Counted from the stretch's first letter, positions 44,029-53,533 are shown. The stretch: DNA of 59,858 nucleotides from Pyrinomonadaceae bacterium (GCA_019694395.1 JAIBCC010000034.1:1-59858), one strand, 5' to 3'. Made by a program: numbers and translations. Notes: generated by a model from the letters alone, not told the origin.

Positions 44029-44155
44029 CTTTGATTGCCAAACGTTATCTTTGGAATCTGTATCAGGAAATCTGCCAAACGGATCCAAAGTTATTTTTTT
44101 GATTTTTCGTTTTCCAAAATCAAGCGTGGCTTGAAAATCCCGGTCTCCGTTAAAT
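44026..44155 (-). pseudogene. Stray copy of the 3' end of the M1 peptidase gene
   Basis: The minus strand reads NGDRDFQATLDFGKRKIKKI, then TLDPFGRFPDTDSKDNVWQSK and a stop at 44026-44028. It is nearly identical to the C-terminus of the M1 peptidase encoded at 48329-50368 (same order: NGDRDFQATLDFGKRKINKI, TLDPFGRFPDTDNKDNVW). The rest of the gene is missing, and no start precedes it, so it is a degenerated fragment. It lies in the gap between asd and the winged-helix/TolB gene, about 4.2 kb away from the intact gene. Confidence 0.85.
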
Positions 44156-44217
44156 TAGACTGACGTTTATGAACCGCAAAGCGATTTCCCCCCTAATTGG
44201 GATGAATAATTTTGATT

Positions 44218-46368
44218 TTATTCTCCAAGCTTTGCCAGCATTATACTTGCGCTGTTTTGATCAAATTGGGCAAATAGTATTTTTTTATCTGTTGGCGAAA
44301 CCGAAAAGCCTGAGTAAACCCAAATCGGGATGCGGCTGGTTGAGGTTAAATCCTGCATTTGCAATGTTTTAAAGTCATAATACTTTACCTTGAATGGTGG
44401 GTTTGGGGTGCGCGAGACGTAATAGATTCCATCATTTGTAACCGACCAATAACGCCAGAATCCGGCATCTTCCAAGCCACTAACCTGGGTTTCATCTGCT
44501 CCGTCAATGCCTATCTTCCAAATTCCTGCTTCACCTCTTGCTTTGGTATGAAAAATCGTCTTGCCGTTGGGAGCTGCAAAAGATTCAAATGCCCCTTGTT
44601 TGGTAATTTGAGTTGCTTCTCCTCCATCTACCGAGATTTTCCAGAGTTGATAAGTGCCTGATTTATTTGAGGTAAAGTAGATCCCCCGTCCATCAGCACT
44701 CCACGTCGGTAACACAGCTCGAAAGTTGGGATCAGTAACAATTCTAGCTTGCCCGCCTTCTGTTGAAATGACAAAAACACTACTTTTTTGACCATCCTGA
44801 GCATCAAAAACCACAAATTTACCGTCGGGAGAAAAACGTGGAGAACCGGCGGATTTTGATAAGTTTGTTAATTGTCTTTGGTTCTTACCTTTTTCGTCGG
44901 CAATCCAAATCTCAAAATTTCCGGTGCGGTCACTAACAAAAACAATCTGCTTTCCATCAGGCGAAAAAGAAGGGCTGTGGTCTGCCCGAGATGATGTAAT
45001 TAGTTTAGTTTCAGCGGTTTGATTCGAAGTTGGATTGATTAGCCAAATATTCGTATCACTTAATTCCTCAACAAAAGCGATTTGCTTTCCATCAGACGAA
45101 ATGGTTGGGTTGGCAATATTTTTTCCGCCGGTTACTATCATTTCCGGTTCGCCGCCATCTGCTGAAACTTTCCATAGATTGGACTGAATTCCATTTCGTC
45201 TGGAGGCAAAAATAATATTATTGCCTTTTTCATCCCAGGTTAATCCCGAAACAGCCGTTTTATCATTTGTGATTTGTTTTGGCTCGCCTCCACCAACCGG
45301 AACTGTAAAAACCTCATAAATTTGATTGAAAACGCGAAGAAAGGCAATTTGTTTTCCGTCGGGTGAAAAATGCGGATTAATGTCGGAAACAAATTCGGGT
45401 GGTGAAGTCAACCTTTTTTTATTTCCATTTTCGAGGTTAACCCAAAAAATTCCCCATTGTTTATTAGTTGTGTCTGCATCAATAACCGCCAGAGTTTTGC
45501 CGTCCGGCGAAAAAGAAATACCTGACCAGATTGATTCGAGCGAGCAAATTTTGCGTTCTGCTCCGCCAAGCGCGGGAATCAAATAAACCTCACTTTTTGA
45601 AGGAGATGAGCGGACAAAAGCAATTGATTTTCCATCAGGTGAAAATGCCGGGAATAAATCGTTTGCCGGATCATTTGTCAGCCGTAGCGGTTCACCCGCA
45701 CCAACCAACTTAATATAAATATCGTGGTTGTTGCCGTCACCGTCCCAGACAAAAGCAATTGATTTCCCATCAGGCGAAAAGGCGGGCATATTTTCGCGTC
45801 CGGCTAACCCTGAAAACGGCACAACACTTGTCAAAACAATAGGTTGCGGGGAGATTTTTCTTTGGAAAAGCCAGAAACCAAAAATGCTGATTGCCAACAC
45901 ACCAAACACAAGTGCGAGCCAAAATAAACTGGGTTTGGATTTGCCAGGAAGCTGCAGCGGAGGAGGCTCGCTGATGTCCAGGGTTTCTTCGATGGTGATT
46001 TTTTGAAAAGTGTTTTGCTCAAAAACAATCGTCTGACCATCTTGAATCAGTCTGACTTCGGGCAAAAAACGGTAACCGAATTTTGGAACGGTTTCTATAA
46101 TTTTCTCGCCGTCTGATCCCAGTTTTTTTCTGAGCCACGAAATATTGCGGGTTAGTGTGCCTTCTTCAACAAAAGTGTCCGCCCAGACTTTATCAAGCAA
46201 ATTGTCCTTCTCAACCGGTTTCCCGGCATTAATAACCAACATCAAAAGGACTTCAAATTCTTTGGGAGTAAGTGAAACTAACTCGCCATTTCTCATCAGG
46301 CGGCGTTTTTTTTCATCCAGTCGAAAATCGCCGAATTCGTAGAACTCTTTTGTTTCCTTACTTTTCAC
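44218..46368 (-). CDS. Winged-helix (CadC-type)-transmembrane-TolB propeller protein
   Basis: The 716-residue protein has an OmpR/CadC-type winged-helix DNA-binding domain (10-105; LTPKEFEVLLMLVINAG, then WADTFVEEGTLTRNISWLRK). One membrane helix (147-168) and a WD40-like/TolB propeller follow, with at least eight FSPDGK-type blades (for example FSPDGKSIAFVWDGD, FSPDGKQIVFVSDRTG). The layout is that of a membrane-bound one-component regulator with a sensing propeller outside, common in Acidobacteriota. It is divergent from the small HTH gene and the PqqD-Tat pair, so those are candidate targets. Confidence 0.9.
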   Translation of the reverse strand: MKSKETKEFYEFGDFRLDEKKRRLMRNGELVSLTPKEFEVLLMLVINAGKPVEKDNLLDKVWADTFVEEGTLTRNISWLRKKLGSDGEKIIETVPKFGYRFLPEVRLIQDGQTIVFEQNTFQKITIEETLDISEPPPLQLPGKSKPSLFWLALVFGVLAISIFGFWLFQRKISPQPIVLTSVVPFSGLAGRENMPAFSPDGKSIAFVWDGDGNNHDIYIKLVGAGEPLRLTNDPANDLFPAFSPDGKSIAFVRSSPSKSEVYLIPALGGAERKICSLESIWSGISFSPDGKTLAVIDADTTNKQWGIFWVNLENGNKKRLTSPPEFVSDINPHFSPDGKQIAFLRVFNQIYEVFTVPVGGGEPKQITNDKTAVSGLTWDEKGNNIIFASRRNGIQSNLWKVSADGGEPEMIVTGGKNIANPTISSDGKQIAFVEELSDTNIWLINPTSNQTAETKLITSSRADHSPSFSPDGKQIVFVSDRTGNFEIWIADEKGKNQRQLTNLSKSAGSPRFSPDGKFVVFDAQDGQKSSVFVISTEGGQARIVTDPNFRAVLPTWSADGRGIYFTSNKSGTYQLWKISVDGGEATQITKQGAFESFAAPNGKTIFHTKARGEAGIWKIGIDGADETQVSGLEDAGFWRYWSVTNDGIYYVSRTPNPPFKVKYYDFKTLQMQDLTSTSRIPIWVYSGFSVSPTDKKILFAQFDQNSASIMLAKLGE

Positions 46369-46531
46369 ACTATCCGAAATTTTATCCGAACAATTTCCGC
46401 TAAATTATCAGGACTTTTTTTTTGTTGCGGGTTAATTTGCCAATGTAGTTTACCAAACTTCGCTTATTTATTGGAAGGTTGGGATTCGGAATAGACAAAT
46501 TAACAGTTTGTATTTTGGTTGCGGCTAAATT

Positions 46532-46792
46532 GTGAAAATTACCCGAAAAACAGAAATCTCAATTCAACAAACCAAACGGCTTGTTTTTTCGATTCCGAAA
46601 ACGGAAGCGGTTTTCAACTGCCCCCATTGTGAAAGTAAAGATGCAATGCTAATTGCCGAACAAGCCGCCTCCGTTTTCGGGTGCGCCCGTCGAGAAATTT
46701 ATCGTCGGGTTGAGGCTGGACAGATACATTTTGTTGAAACAACAGAAGGGATTTTATATATCTGTCCGGCATCTTTTGAAATTAAAGAATAA
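46532..46792 (+). CDS. Small HTH protein with Cys pair
   Basis: The 86-residue product starts at a GTG. It shows NCPHCESKDA (a CxxC metal or disulfide pair) followed by a helix-turn-helix of the excisionase/MerR type: LIAEQAASVFGCARREIYRRVEAGQIHFVE, where GCARREIYRRVE is the recognition helix. It lies 15 bases ahead of the first PqqD-Tat gene and is probably co-transcribed with it, so it may control the group. The GTG start has a weak site, so the start is uncertain. Confidence 0.65.
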   Translation: MKITRKTEISIQQTKRLVFSIPKTEAVFNCPHCESKDAMLIAEQAASVFGCARREIYRRVEAGQIHFVETTEGILYICPASFEIKE

Positions 46793-46807
46793 TAAAAGGA
46801 GTCAATA

Positions 46808-47410
46808 ATGTTCCCCCAAGAAAAACCAATTGCCCGTGGCAAAAATATTGTAGTTCAGGAATTAGAAAACGAAACATTGATTTACGATTTGGAAATCAAC
46901 AAGGTTTTCTGTTTAAACCAAACATCCGCTTTAGTTTGGCGAAGCTGCGACGGCAAAAACACGAAAATGGAAATCACTCGATTATTACAACAGAAGTTTA
47001 AGTCCGAGCTAAATGAAGATTTGGTTAATTTAGCTTTGAATGATTTAGGAAAAAATAATTTGTTGGAAAATCATGGTGATCAACTTTGGGGTGAGGTTAA
47101 AAGAAGGGAAGTTATTAAAAAAGTTGGTCTGACTACAATGTTGGCTTTGCCTTTGGTTTCAGGTTTGATTGCCCCATCAGCTGTTGAAGCACAATCGGGA
47201 AACATCTGTTCCTGCCCGACAAGCACCCCGAATAATTGCCTTCAAACAGGTAGTTTTTCTCTGGGGTGTTTTACCTTTAGTCAAGATTGTTTTCGGGAAG
47301 CCGACCTTTTGGGCGGCAATGTATGCTGCAACGGCATAGATGGAATTGCCTTTGACATAGCGACAGGATGCTGTCGGCTCGATTGTTTTTCGGGAATTGG
47401 TGGGAATTAG
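46808..47410 (+). CDS. PqqD-domain protein with Tat-like signal and Cys-rich tail (copy 1)
   Basis: The 200-residue protein has a strong AAAAGGAG ribosome-binding site. Residues about 8-92 form a PqqD-like domain (RiPP recognition element): VQELENETLIYDLEINKVF and CLNQTSALVWRSCDG, then NLALNDLGKNNLLE. A twin-arginine pair K98-R99-R100 precedes a hydrophobic stretch (LTTMLALPLVSGLIAPSAVEA). Cleavage before Q129 leaves a tail with 10 cysteines, including two CC pairs. I know no family with this exact order. The twin-arginine core is of low complexity, so the Tat assignment is inferred from the RR and the hydrophobic stretch. Tandem partner of 47482. Confidence 0.65.
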   Translation: MFPQEKPIARGKNIVVQELENETLIYDLEINKVFCLNQTSALVWRSCDGKNTKMEITRLLQQKFKSELNEDLVNLALNDLGKNNLLENHGDQLWGEVKRREVIKKVGLTTMLALPLVSGLIAPSAVEAQSGNICSCPTSTPNNCLQTGSFSLGCFTFSQDCFREADLLGGNVCCNGIDGIAFDIATGCCRLDCFSGIGGN

Positions 47411-47481
47411 TAAGGTAATCAGATTCTGAAAGGAGCGATTATTTTTTTTGGTGACTTTTCTAAAACAAAGAATAACAATTT

Positions 47482-48150
47482 ATGAAAAACTACCCCAAAA
47501 GCCGTCAATCCGATTTGGTCGTGCAGGATTATGGACGGGAAACTTTAATTTATGATTTGCTGATTGACAAAGTATTTTGCTTAAACGAAACGTCGGCAAT
47601 GGTTTGGCTTAATTGTGACGGAAAAAAAACGGTCGAAGAAATTGCCAATTTGATGAGCGAAAAACTGAAGGCAAATGTTCCGGCTGAATTGGTTTGGCTG
47701 GCGTTGGATAGTCTGAAACGTGAGGGTCTGTTGGAAAACACCGAAACCTTTGAAAATATTTTTAACGGATTGAATCGTCGTCAGATTATTAAAAAAGTCG
47801 GACTTGCTTCAATGATTGTTTTGCCATTAATTTCATCGGTGATTGCCCCAAGCGCGTTGATGGCTCAATCGGGGGGATTTGCGCTGTTCGATCGGTGCTC
47901 ATCTCCTTCACAATGTGCATCGAATAATTGTGTGGCTAGAGCGGTTGGTCCGATTTGCTGTGTTGCAGGAGCAACTCCCCCGGCAAATACAAGTGGAATC
48001 GCTACTGCCAGTTGTTTTGCCAGACAGGAGGATTGTGATGCAGTTGCTGCGCTTCGTTGTTGTAGTGGGAAGGGAATACTCGAGCCCGTCGGCACTAGTT
48101 TATGCCTATCGCCTCCTTTTAATTTTGCTTGTTTTTGTATTTCAGGTTAG
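47482..48150 (+). CDS. PqqD-domain protein with Tat-like signal and Cys-rich tail (copy 2)
   Basis: The 222-residue protein repeats the design of copy 1. A PqqD-like domain (LVVQDYGRETLIYDLLIDKV, then FCLNETSAMVWLNCDGKK, then LALDSLKREGLLE) leads to R99-R100 in NRRQIIKKVG. A hydrophobic stretch follows (LASMIVLPLISSVIAPSALM) with a predicted site near MAQS. The tail has 12 cysteines (131 onward) with the same ...DC...CC... spacing as copy 1. The two genes are 71 bases apart. The ribosome-binding site is weak, so copy 2 may depend on copy 1 for translation. Confidence 0.65.
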   Translation: MKNYPKSRQSDLVVQDYGRETLIYDLLIDKVFCLNETSAMVWLNCDGKKTVEEIANLMSEKLKANVPAELVWLALDSLKREGLLENTETFENIFNGLNRRQIIKKVGLASMIVLPLISSVIAPSALMAQSGGFALFDRCSSPSQCASNNCVARAVGPICCVAGATPPANTSGIATASCFARQEDCDAVAALRCCSGKGILEPVGTSLCLSPPFNFACFCISG

Positions 48151-48328
48151 TTGGAATAAAAAAGAGTGAAGTTTTTTATAAAGATTGGTGCAAAAGTAAA
48201 TCCGAAAAGTCTTTTAGTTGAAATAAATTCAAAATAAGCCGCAAACTAAAGATTGGCGAAACATAAGCACCAAATTTAAATGGATGATTAATTTGGCATT
48301 TCTTAAAGATTGCGGCTCCTATCAACGG

Positions 48329-50368
48329 CTACCGATTTGTCCAAACATTATCTTTGTTATCCGTATCAGGAAATCTGCCAAACGGATCAAGAGTTATTTT
48401 ATTGATCTTACGTTTTCCAAAATCAAGCGTGGCTTGAAAATCGCGGTCTCCGTTAAACCAAATATCCTCGTTCCATTTAACAATAGCCGTTTTATCATCC
48501 AGCATTTTTGCATTCGGCATTGCCTTAATTTTGTCGCTTCCGTCAGCAAATTCGACTTTCAAAACAACAGGTGAAGGCATTTCACCTGCCTGATGAACCG
48601 TTACTTTTGTCTTTTCACCTTGTGCAACAACGGACTTTATTGAACCGTTGACCGATTCGTTAGTAAAGAGCCAGTAATACCAGAACCAATTCAAATCACG
48701 CCCAAGTTCTTTGTTCATAAAAAACGTGAAATCCCAGGGTGACGGATGCTTAAATTTCCAGGTTTCCACATACTTTTTGATGGCGGCGTGCATCGCGTCA
48801 TCGCCGACAATTCCGCCGAGCATCGAAAACATCATTCCTACTTTTTGGTAAGTTTGAAAACCGTAGAGATTTCCCGCCTGATTTGCATTCCACATCATTG
48901 TCGGTTCATCTTCATTGCCGTTAATTCTACCGTAGCTCTGCCCTATATTATCAATATTAAAAGGTTTACCGTTCGCATCAGCCCCCGAAAGAATATTTGA
49001 ATAATTATTAAAGCCTTCGTCCATCCAACCATAGCGGGTTTCGTTGGTTCCAACCATCATCGGAATCCATTGATGGAATGTCTCGTGGTCGGCTGCGCCT
49101 TGATTTGAATTGATGACCATCGGATATTCCATACCGGCACTTGGTCCGTCTTGCAAAGTCAATTGCGGAAAAGCATATGGAATCAGATATTTAGAATAAA
49201 ATTCAAGTGCGTGACGGGCATTTTTTCCGGCTTGGGCGAAAAGATTCGCTCTCTCCGGCAGATAAAACATATGAACCGGAACATAACCTTTGTTCGGGAT
49301 ATTTGCTCTGGTAGTTCGCCAAACAAATTGATTTGAACTCGCCCAAGCAAAATCATTGACTTCATCTGCTACGAAATGCCAAACATTTTTATCTCGCGGC
49401 AACAAGGCTTTGCCAACACCGCGTTCGTCTTCTTTGACGATCATTATCTCTTCGTCAGTTTTCAACGCCGACGCAAGCCGTTCACGAACAAAAGGCGCAA
49501 GGGCTTCATCGGCATTTTGCAAAACGCCAGTTCCGCTGACGATCCATCCCGCCGGAACTTCGATCCTGACATCAAATTTTCCGTAATTGTTATAAAATTC
49601 CGATGGACCGAGATAAACATTATTATCCCAACCGCGCAAATCATCGTATTTTGCCAGACGCGGATACCACTGAGTCGGTTGAAAAAGTTTGCTTTCCCAA
49701 CGCTGCGTCATCCGATGTCCTTGTCCGGTATCGCCGCCCGGTAATTTGGTGTTCCAATCAATCTCGATCGTTGCAACACTTTTGGGTTCAATCGGATTTG
49801 CCAAAACTACGGTCGCAACGGTTTGGTCTAAACCCATTACGAATGCTTTTTCAATTTTTTGTGGTCCTTGCTGTCCCGGACGACCGCCTTGTCTCTGCGG
49901 ACTAAATTTTAGATCAACTTCAGTTCCGTTTATTTTAATTCGGGTAACAACCATTCCGTCAGTAGTTTCGGCGGGAACGGAAAAACCGCGCGGCACACGG
50001 GGACGAAAAATATTGTGGTCGAGCCGTAAAACTATGCGGTCAAGTTTATCGGGACTATTGTTATAGAGTGTAATTGTCTCGCTTCCGGTAATGGTTTGGG
50101 TGTCAGGATTGAGATTGGCATTAATTGAAAAATCAGTTTTTAATTGCCAGTAATTCGCTCCCGGACGACCTGAAGTATCTCTGGTTCCGGCTCTGTAAGC
50201 CTTTAAAATTGAATTAGTAAGCGGAATATTCTTGCGAATCGCCCGTTTTTGTAATGCTCCCGAATCCTGAAAAATTGCAGGATTCAGAGTCGTTTCAGTT
50301 GTCTGCGTTTGTCCGAAAACAAAAGCGCAATTTAACAATAACAGCCCGATAAAGATTTTTATTTTCAT
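48329..50368 (-). CDS. Exported M1 family metallopeptidase
   Basis: From the ATG at 50366-50368 (MKIKIFIGLLLLNCAFVFGQ, signal peptide) it has 679 residues. The zinc site is H428-E429-x-x-H432 with third ligand E451 (WMDEGFNNYSN), the M1 (gluzincin) spacing of 18 residues. The exopeptidase motif is GMEYP rather than the usual GAMEN. M1 enzymes remove N-terminal residues from peptides; an exported one probably feeds on external peptides. Its last codons have a stray copy at 44026-44155. A longer frame to 50434 lacks a signal peptide and overlaps the end of the nuclease gene. Confidence 0.88.
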   Translation of the reverse strand: MKIKIFIGLLLLNCAFVFGQTQTTETTLNPAIFQDSGALQKRAIRKNIPLTNSILKAYRAGTRDTSGRPGANYWQLKTDFSINANLNPDTQTITGSETITLYNNSPDKLDRIVLRLDHNIFRPRVPRGFSVPAETTDGMVVTRIKINGTEVDLKFSPQRQGGRPGQQGPQKIEKAFVMGLDQTVATVVLANPIEPKSVATIEIDWNTKLPGGDTGQGHRMTQRWESKLFQPTQWYPRLAKYDDLRGWDNNVYLGPSEFYNNYGKFDVRIEVPAGWIVSGTGVLQNADEALAPFVRERLASALKTDEEIMIVKEDERGVGKALLPRDKNVWHFVADEVNDFAWASSNQFVWRTTRANIPNKGYVPVHMFYLPERANLFAQAGKNARHALEFYSKYLIPYAFPQLTLQDGPSAGMEYPMVINSNQGAADHETFHQWIPMMVGTNETRYGWMDEGFNNYSNILSGADANGKPFNIDNIGQSYGRINGNEDEPTMMWNANQAGNLYGFQTYQKVGMMFSMLGGIVGDDAMHAAIKKYVETWKFKHPSPWDFTFFMNKELGRDLNWFWYYWLFTNESVNGSIKSVVAQGEKTKVTVHQAGEMPSPVVLKVEFADGSDKIKAMPNAKMLDDKTAIVKWNEDIWFNGDRDFQATLDFGKRKINKITLDPFGRFPDTDNKDNVWTNR

Positions 50369-50423
50369 TTGATACCTTCGACTAAAATTTGCAGAGTTTT
50401 CGGATATTATAAGGTTACTGCCT

Positions 50424-51521
50424 CTATTTTCCAATCAGTCGTTTCGCTTTAACAATTTCTTGTTCCAAGATTTTTTCGTCAGGCAAAATCATTTTGTATT
50501 CCGAGGCAAGAATTTTATTCGGCAGATTTTCGAGCGTGTAATGTGCGAGCGCATCGTTTTTTTGGTCACACAAAATTAAACCAATCGGCGGATTTTCGCC
50601 TTCTTCGCGCCAATGTTCGTTGGCATAATTGGTGTATAAAATCATTTGCCCAACGTCTGCGTGCGAAAATTTTCCAAGTTTCAAATCAATAATTACCAAA
50701 CATCTCAAACGGCGATTGAACAGCACCAAGTCAATGCGAAACCATTCGTCACCGACACGCAGCCGCATTTGCCGTCCGACAAACGTAAAACCTGCTCCCA
50801 TTTCGAGCAGAAAATTCTGTAGATGTTTGATAATTGCTTCTTCTAATTCGAGTTCGGAATATTCGTCTTTGAGGTTCAAAAATTCCAGCACAAACGGGTC
50901 TTTGATTTCTTCATCAGGCGAAACGTAATCTTCTGGTAAAGGTTTCTCGCCTTTTTTGAGCATTGCAGCCTTGTTTTTGGAAAGCAATGTTCGCTTGTAA
51001 AACTGCGAGTTTCTTTGGCGTTTCAGTTGCCGAACTGACCAACCGCCACGCAAACTTTCTTCTTCGTAAAACTTGCGTTCAGTTTCGTCACGACAAGACA
51101 AAAGTTCAACATAATGCGACCACGGAAGCGGGAAGTTTTTAGCAATTTCGGTAAGTGAAGATTGTGCAGACACTGTCTGCACAATGTCATCCCGTTGGGA
51201 TAACATCAAAGGATAAAATAAATAGAAGGAACGCATTTGGAAAAGGTTACGTCTGCCAAAACCCCGCCCGAATTTGTCTGTTAAATCTTTAGCTAAACGA
51301 TCAACTATCTCTTTGCCATAATATTCCGCACGTTGTTCGCCTTTTTGCTCGACTTCGACAATTTGCCGACCAATTTCCCAATAAGTTGCTGTCATTATTG
51401 CATTGACAGAACGAACAGATAAATGTCTGGCATTTTCCAAAAGTTCCGAAACTTTGGTTAAAACGTTTGTGTAATCATCTTGGGGGGTAGATTTGATGAT
51501 TTTATCTTTTTTGTTTGCCAT
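50424..51521 (-). CDS. YhcG-type (DUF1016) PDDEXK nuclease family protein
   Basis: The 365-residue protein has an N-terminal helical region typical of the family (SVNAIMTATYWEIGRQIVE, then AEYYGKEIVDRLAKDLTDKF, FGRRNLFQMRSFYLFYP). Its C-terminal domain carries FTFVGRQMRLRVGDEWFRIDL, then LVIIDLKLGKF and HADVGQMILYTNYANEH. The D-x-x-L and IDLKLG strands fit a PD-(D/E)XK core; activity is not certain in this family. It follows tyrS by 12 bases and precedes the M1 peptidase by 55 bases on the same strand. Confidence 0.85.
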   Translation of the reverse strand: MANKKDKIIKSTPQDDYTNVLTKVSELLENARHLSVRSVNAIMTATYWEIGRQIVEVEQKGEQRAEYYGKEIVDRLAKDLTDKFGRGFGRRNLFQMRSFYLFYPLMLSQRDDIVQTVSAQSSLTEIAKNFPLPWSHYVELLSCRDETERKFYEEESLRGGWSVRQLKRQRNSQFYKRTLLSKNKAAMLKKGEKPLPEDYVSPDEEIKDPFVLEFLNLKDEYSELELEEAIIKHLQNFLLEMGAGFTFVGRQMRLRVGDEWFRIDLVLFNRRLRCLVIIDLKLGKFSHADVGQMILYTNYANEHWREEGENPPIGLILCDQKNDALAHYTLENLPNKILASEYKMILPDEKILEQEIVKAKRLIGK

Positions 51522-51533
51522 ATTCCCCCCAAA

Positions 51534-52727
51534 TTATTCTCCTTTAACTTTCAGGAATTTACGCTTGCCAACCTGCAAAATCATTTCTCCGCTGACTTCG
51601 ATTTCCGCGCCTGTGTTTGAGGCTTTTTCGCCATTCAATTTCACGCCACCCTGTTCGATCAGGCGTTTAGCTTCGCCTTTGGATTCGACCATTCCGGTTT
51701 GTAAAAGTAAATCAACCAGCTTGTAACTGCCTGCATTGATTAATTTTTCTTCAATTTCATCCGGCACATCTTTATTAACAAATTGACGAATAAAATTTTC
51801 CTCGGCTTCGTTGGCGGCGGATTGTGAATGAAAATCTTTGATAATGAGTTTCGCCAGATTGACCTTAAAATTACGCGGATTTTCGTCCGAATTCCGCATT
51901 TTTTCAATTTCAGCGGGCGTTAAATCCGTCACAAGTTCGTAGTAACGCCACATCAATTCATCGGAAACCGACATCACTTTGCCGAACATTTCGTTTGGAT
52001 TTTCGTCAATGCCGATGTAATTATTGAGCGATTTTGACATCTTGTTCACGCCATCTAAGCCTTCCAAAAGCGGTGTCGTCAAAATAACTTGCGGCTCCTG
52101 ATTGTATTCACGCTGCAAATTTCTGCCCATCAAAAGATTGAATTTCTGGTCAGTTCCGCCAAGTTCGACATCAGCGTTAAGCGCAACGGAATCATACCCT
52201 TGCACCAGCGGGTAAAGCAGTTCATGCAGAGCAATCGGACGTTCTTCGCGCATCCGTTTTTCAAAATCATCGCGTTCCAAAATTTGCTTCACGGTTGTGT
52301 GTGAAGCGAGCTTGATAAATCCGGCTGAACCTTGTTCCTCAAACCATTCGGAGTTAAAACGGATTTCAGTTTTTTCGGGGTCGAGCAACTTGTAAATTTG
52401 TTTTTTGTAAGTTTCGGCGTTTGCCAAAATCTCTTCGCGCGTGAGCGGCGGACGAGTTGCGTTTTTGCCCGAAGGATCACCGATCATTCCCGTAAAATCA
52501 CCGATCAGGAAAATCGCCGTATGTCCAAGTTCCTGAAACGCTTTCAGTTTGCGAATCACCACCGTGTGTCCAACGTGAATGTCCGGCGCAGTCGGATCAG
52601 CACCAAGTTTAACTCGAAGCGGTTTGCCCGTTTTCGCGCTTCGTTCTAATTTCGTCCGTAAATCTTCTTCGCGGATCAGATCAACCGCGCCTTTTTTGAT
52701 AAATGCAATTTGTTCGTCAATCGTCAT
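51534..52727 (-). CDS. tyrS: Tyrosyl-tRNA synthetase
   Basis: Starting at the ATG of MTIDEQIAFIKKG (52725-52727) it has 397 residues. HVGH (51-54, class I HIGH variant), KMSKS (229-233), and the tyrosine-pocket block DPTAPDIH and LYPLVQGYDSVALNADVELG identify TyrRS. The C-terminal S4 domain (KGEAKRLIEQGGVKLNGEKAS) binds the tRNA. The enzyme charges tRNA-Tyr in the cytoplasm. The frame stays open to 52844, but the extra 39 residues have no counterpart in the family. Confidence 0.96.
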   Translation of the reverse strand: MTIDEQIAFIKKGAVDLIREEDLRTKLERSAKTGKPLRVKLGADPTAPDIHVGHTVVIRKLKAFQELGHTAIFLIGDFTGMIGDPSGKNATRPPLTREEILANAETYKKQIYKLLDPEKTEIRFNSEWFEEQGSAGFIKLASHTTVKQILERDDFEKRMREERPIALHELLYPLVQGYDSVALNADVELGGTDQKFNLLMGRNLQREYNQEPQVILTTPLLEGLDGVNKMSKSLNNYIGIDENPNEMFGKVMSVSDELMWRYYELVTDLTPAEIEKMRNSDENPRNFKVNLAKLIIKDFHSQSAANEAEENFIRQFVNKDVPDEIEEKLINAGSYKLVDLLLQTGMVESKGEAKRLIEQGGVKLNGEKASNTGAEIEVSGEMILQVGKRKFLKVKGE

Positions 52728-52861
52728 AAGTTGATAATTGTAAGAAAAAATCGTTGGGTTGGCTAGATTAGAAAAGAAAGTCTGCGATTTATTGAATAAT
52801 CCGCACTCTTTGCTTATCATTTTTATAAGTATTTTTACCGCCAAACATTTATCGGCTAAGA

Positions 52862-53533
52862 ATGAGAAGTATGCGCCAAAAATTGTATTTTATTTTTGCA
52901 AGTTTCATTATTATTTCCTTTGTTTCCAGCTGTTTAGCACAGACAGTTTACAAAGATACCAGACCTAATTTGAAAGTTACTTGCTCTGAAACTCCGCTCA
53001 GAGCAGGCGAAAAAACTGTATTTACAGCCAATCTCAAACCAACTTCGGCATCAGCAACTTATAATTGGACAGTTTCGGCAGGCACGATCACGAAAGGGCA
53101 AGGAACTCCGACAATTGAGATCGAAACTTTAGCCAATCAAGAAGGAAGTTTGACTGCAACAGTTGAGATAGGAAATGTATATTTTGAAATTATCACCGAT
53201 TCCTGCACCGTTGATATTATTCCATTACCCAAAGCAAAATTATCTGCCGAATTTCCATATTCAACCCAGGGATATATCAAAATGATGTTGGATAGCACGA
53301 TTTTTCTTGAATTACAAAACGATCCGACCGCTCAGGGTCATATTTTTATTTTTCCAAAAACGCCGCGCGAAAAGGCATTAATTGAAAAAATTATCAGAAA
53401 CCAGATCAAAGTCAGAGGTTTTGACGCGACAAGAATAACTTTTGCAGAAGGAGAAAAAAATTCACGCAGTGTTTTGCAATTTTGGATTGTCCCGGCGGGA
53501 GCAGAAGTGTCGATTCCTAAATTAAAATCTTAA
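52862..53533 (+). CDS. Secreted protein with PKD-like domain
   Basis: The 223-residue product has a leader (LYFIFASFIIISFVSSCLAQ). The first half of the mature chain has a PKD/Ig-like pattern (CSETPLRAGEKTVFTANLKP, ATYNWTVSAGTITKG, GSLTATVEIG). The second half ends with an alpha/beta segment (IFIFPKTPREKALIEKIIRN, VLQFWIVPAGAEVS), similar to an OmpA-C-like fold but without its key residues. No function can be named. It is divergent from tyrS. Confidence 0.65.
   Translation: MRSMRQKLYFIFASFIIISFVSSCLAQTVYKDTRPNLKVTCSETPLRAGEKTVFTANLKPTSASATYNWTVSAGTITKGQGTPTIEIETLANQEGSLTATVEIGNVYFEIITDSCTVDIIPLPKAKLSAEFPYSTQGYIKMMLDSTIFLELQNDPTAQGHIFIFPKTPREKALIEKIIRNQIKVRGFDATRITFAEGEKNSRSVLQFWIVPAGAEVSIPKLKS

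Noticed and set aside
46381..46531. An ECF-type promoter before the small HTH gene
   Set aside because: There is a GGAC plus T run, but no CGCAT-like box at the 22-23 base spacing.
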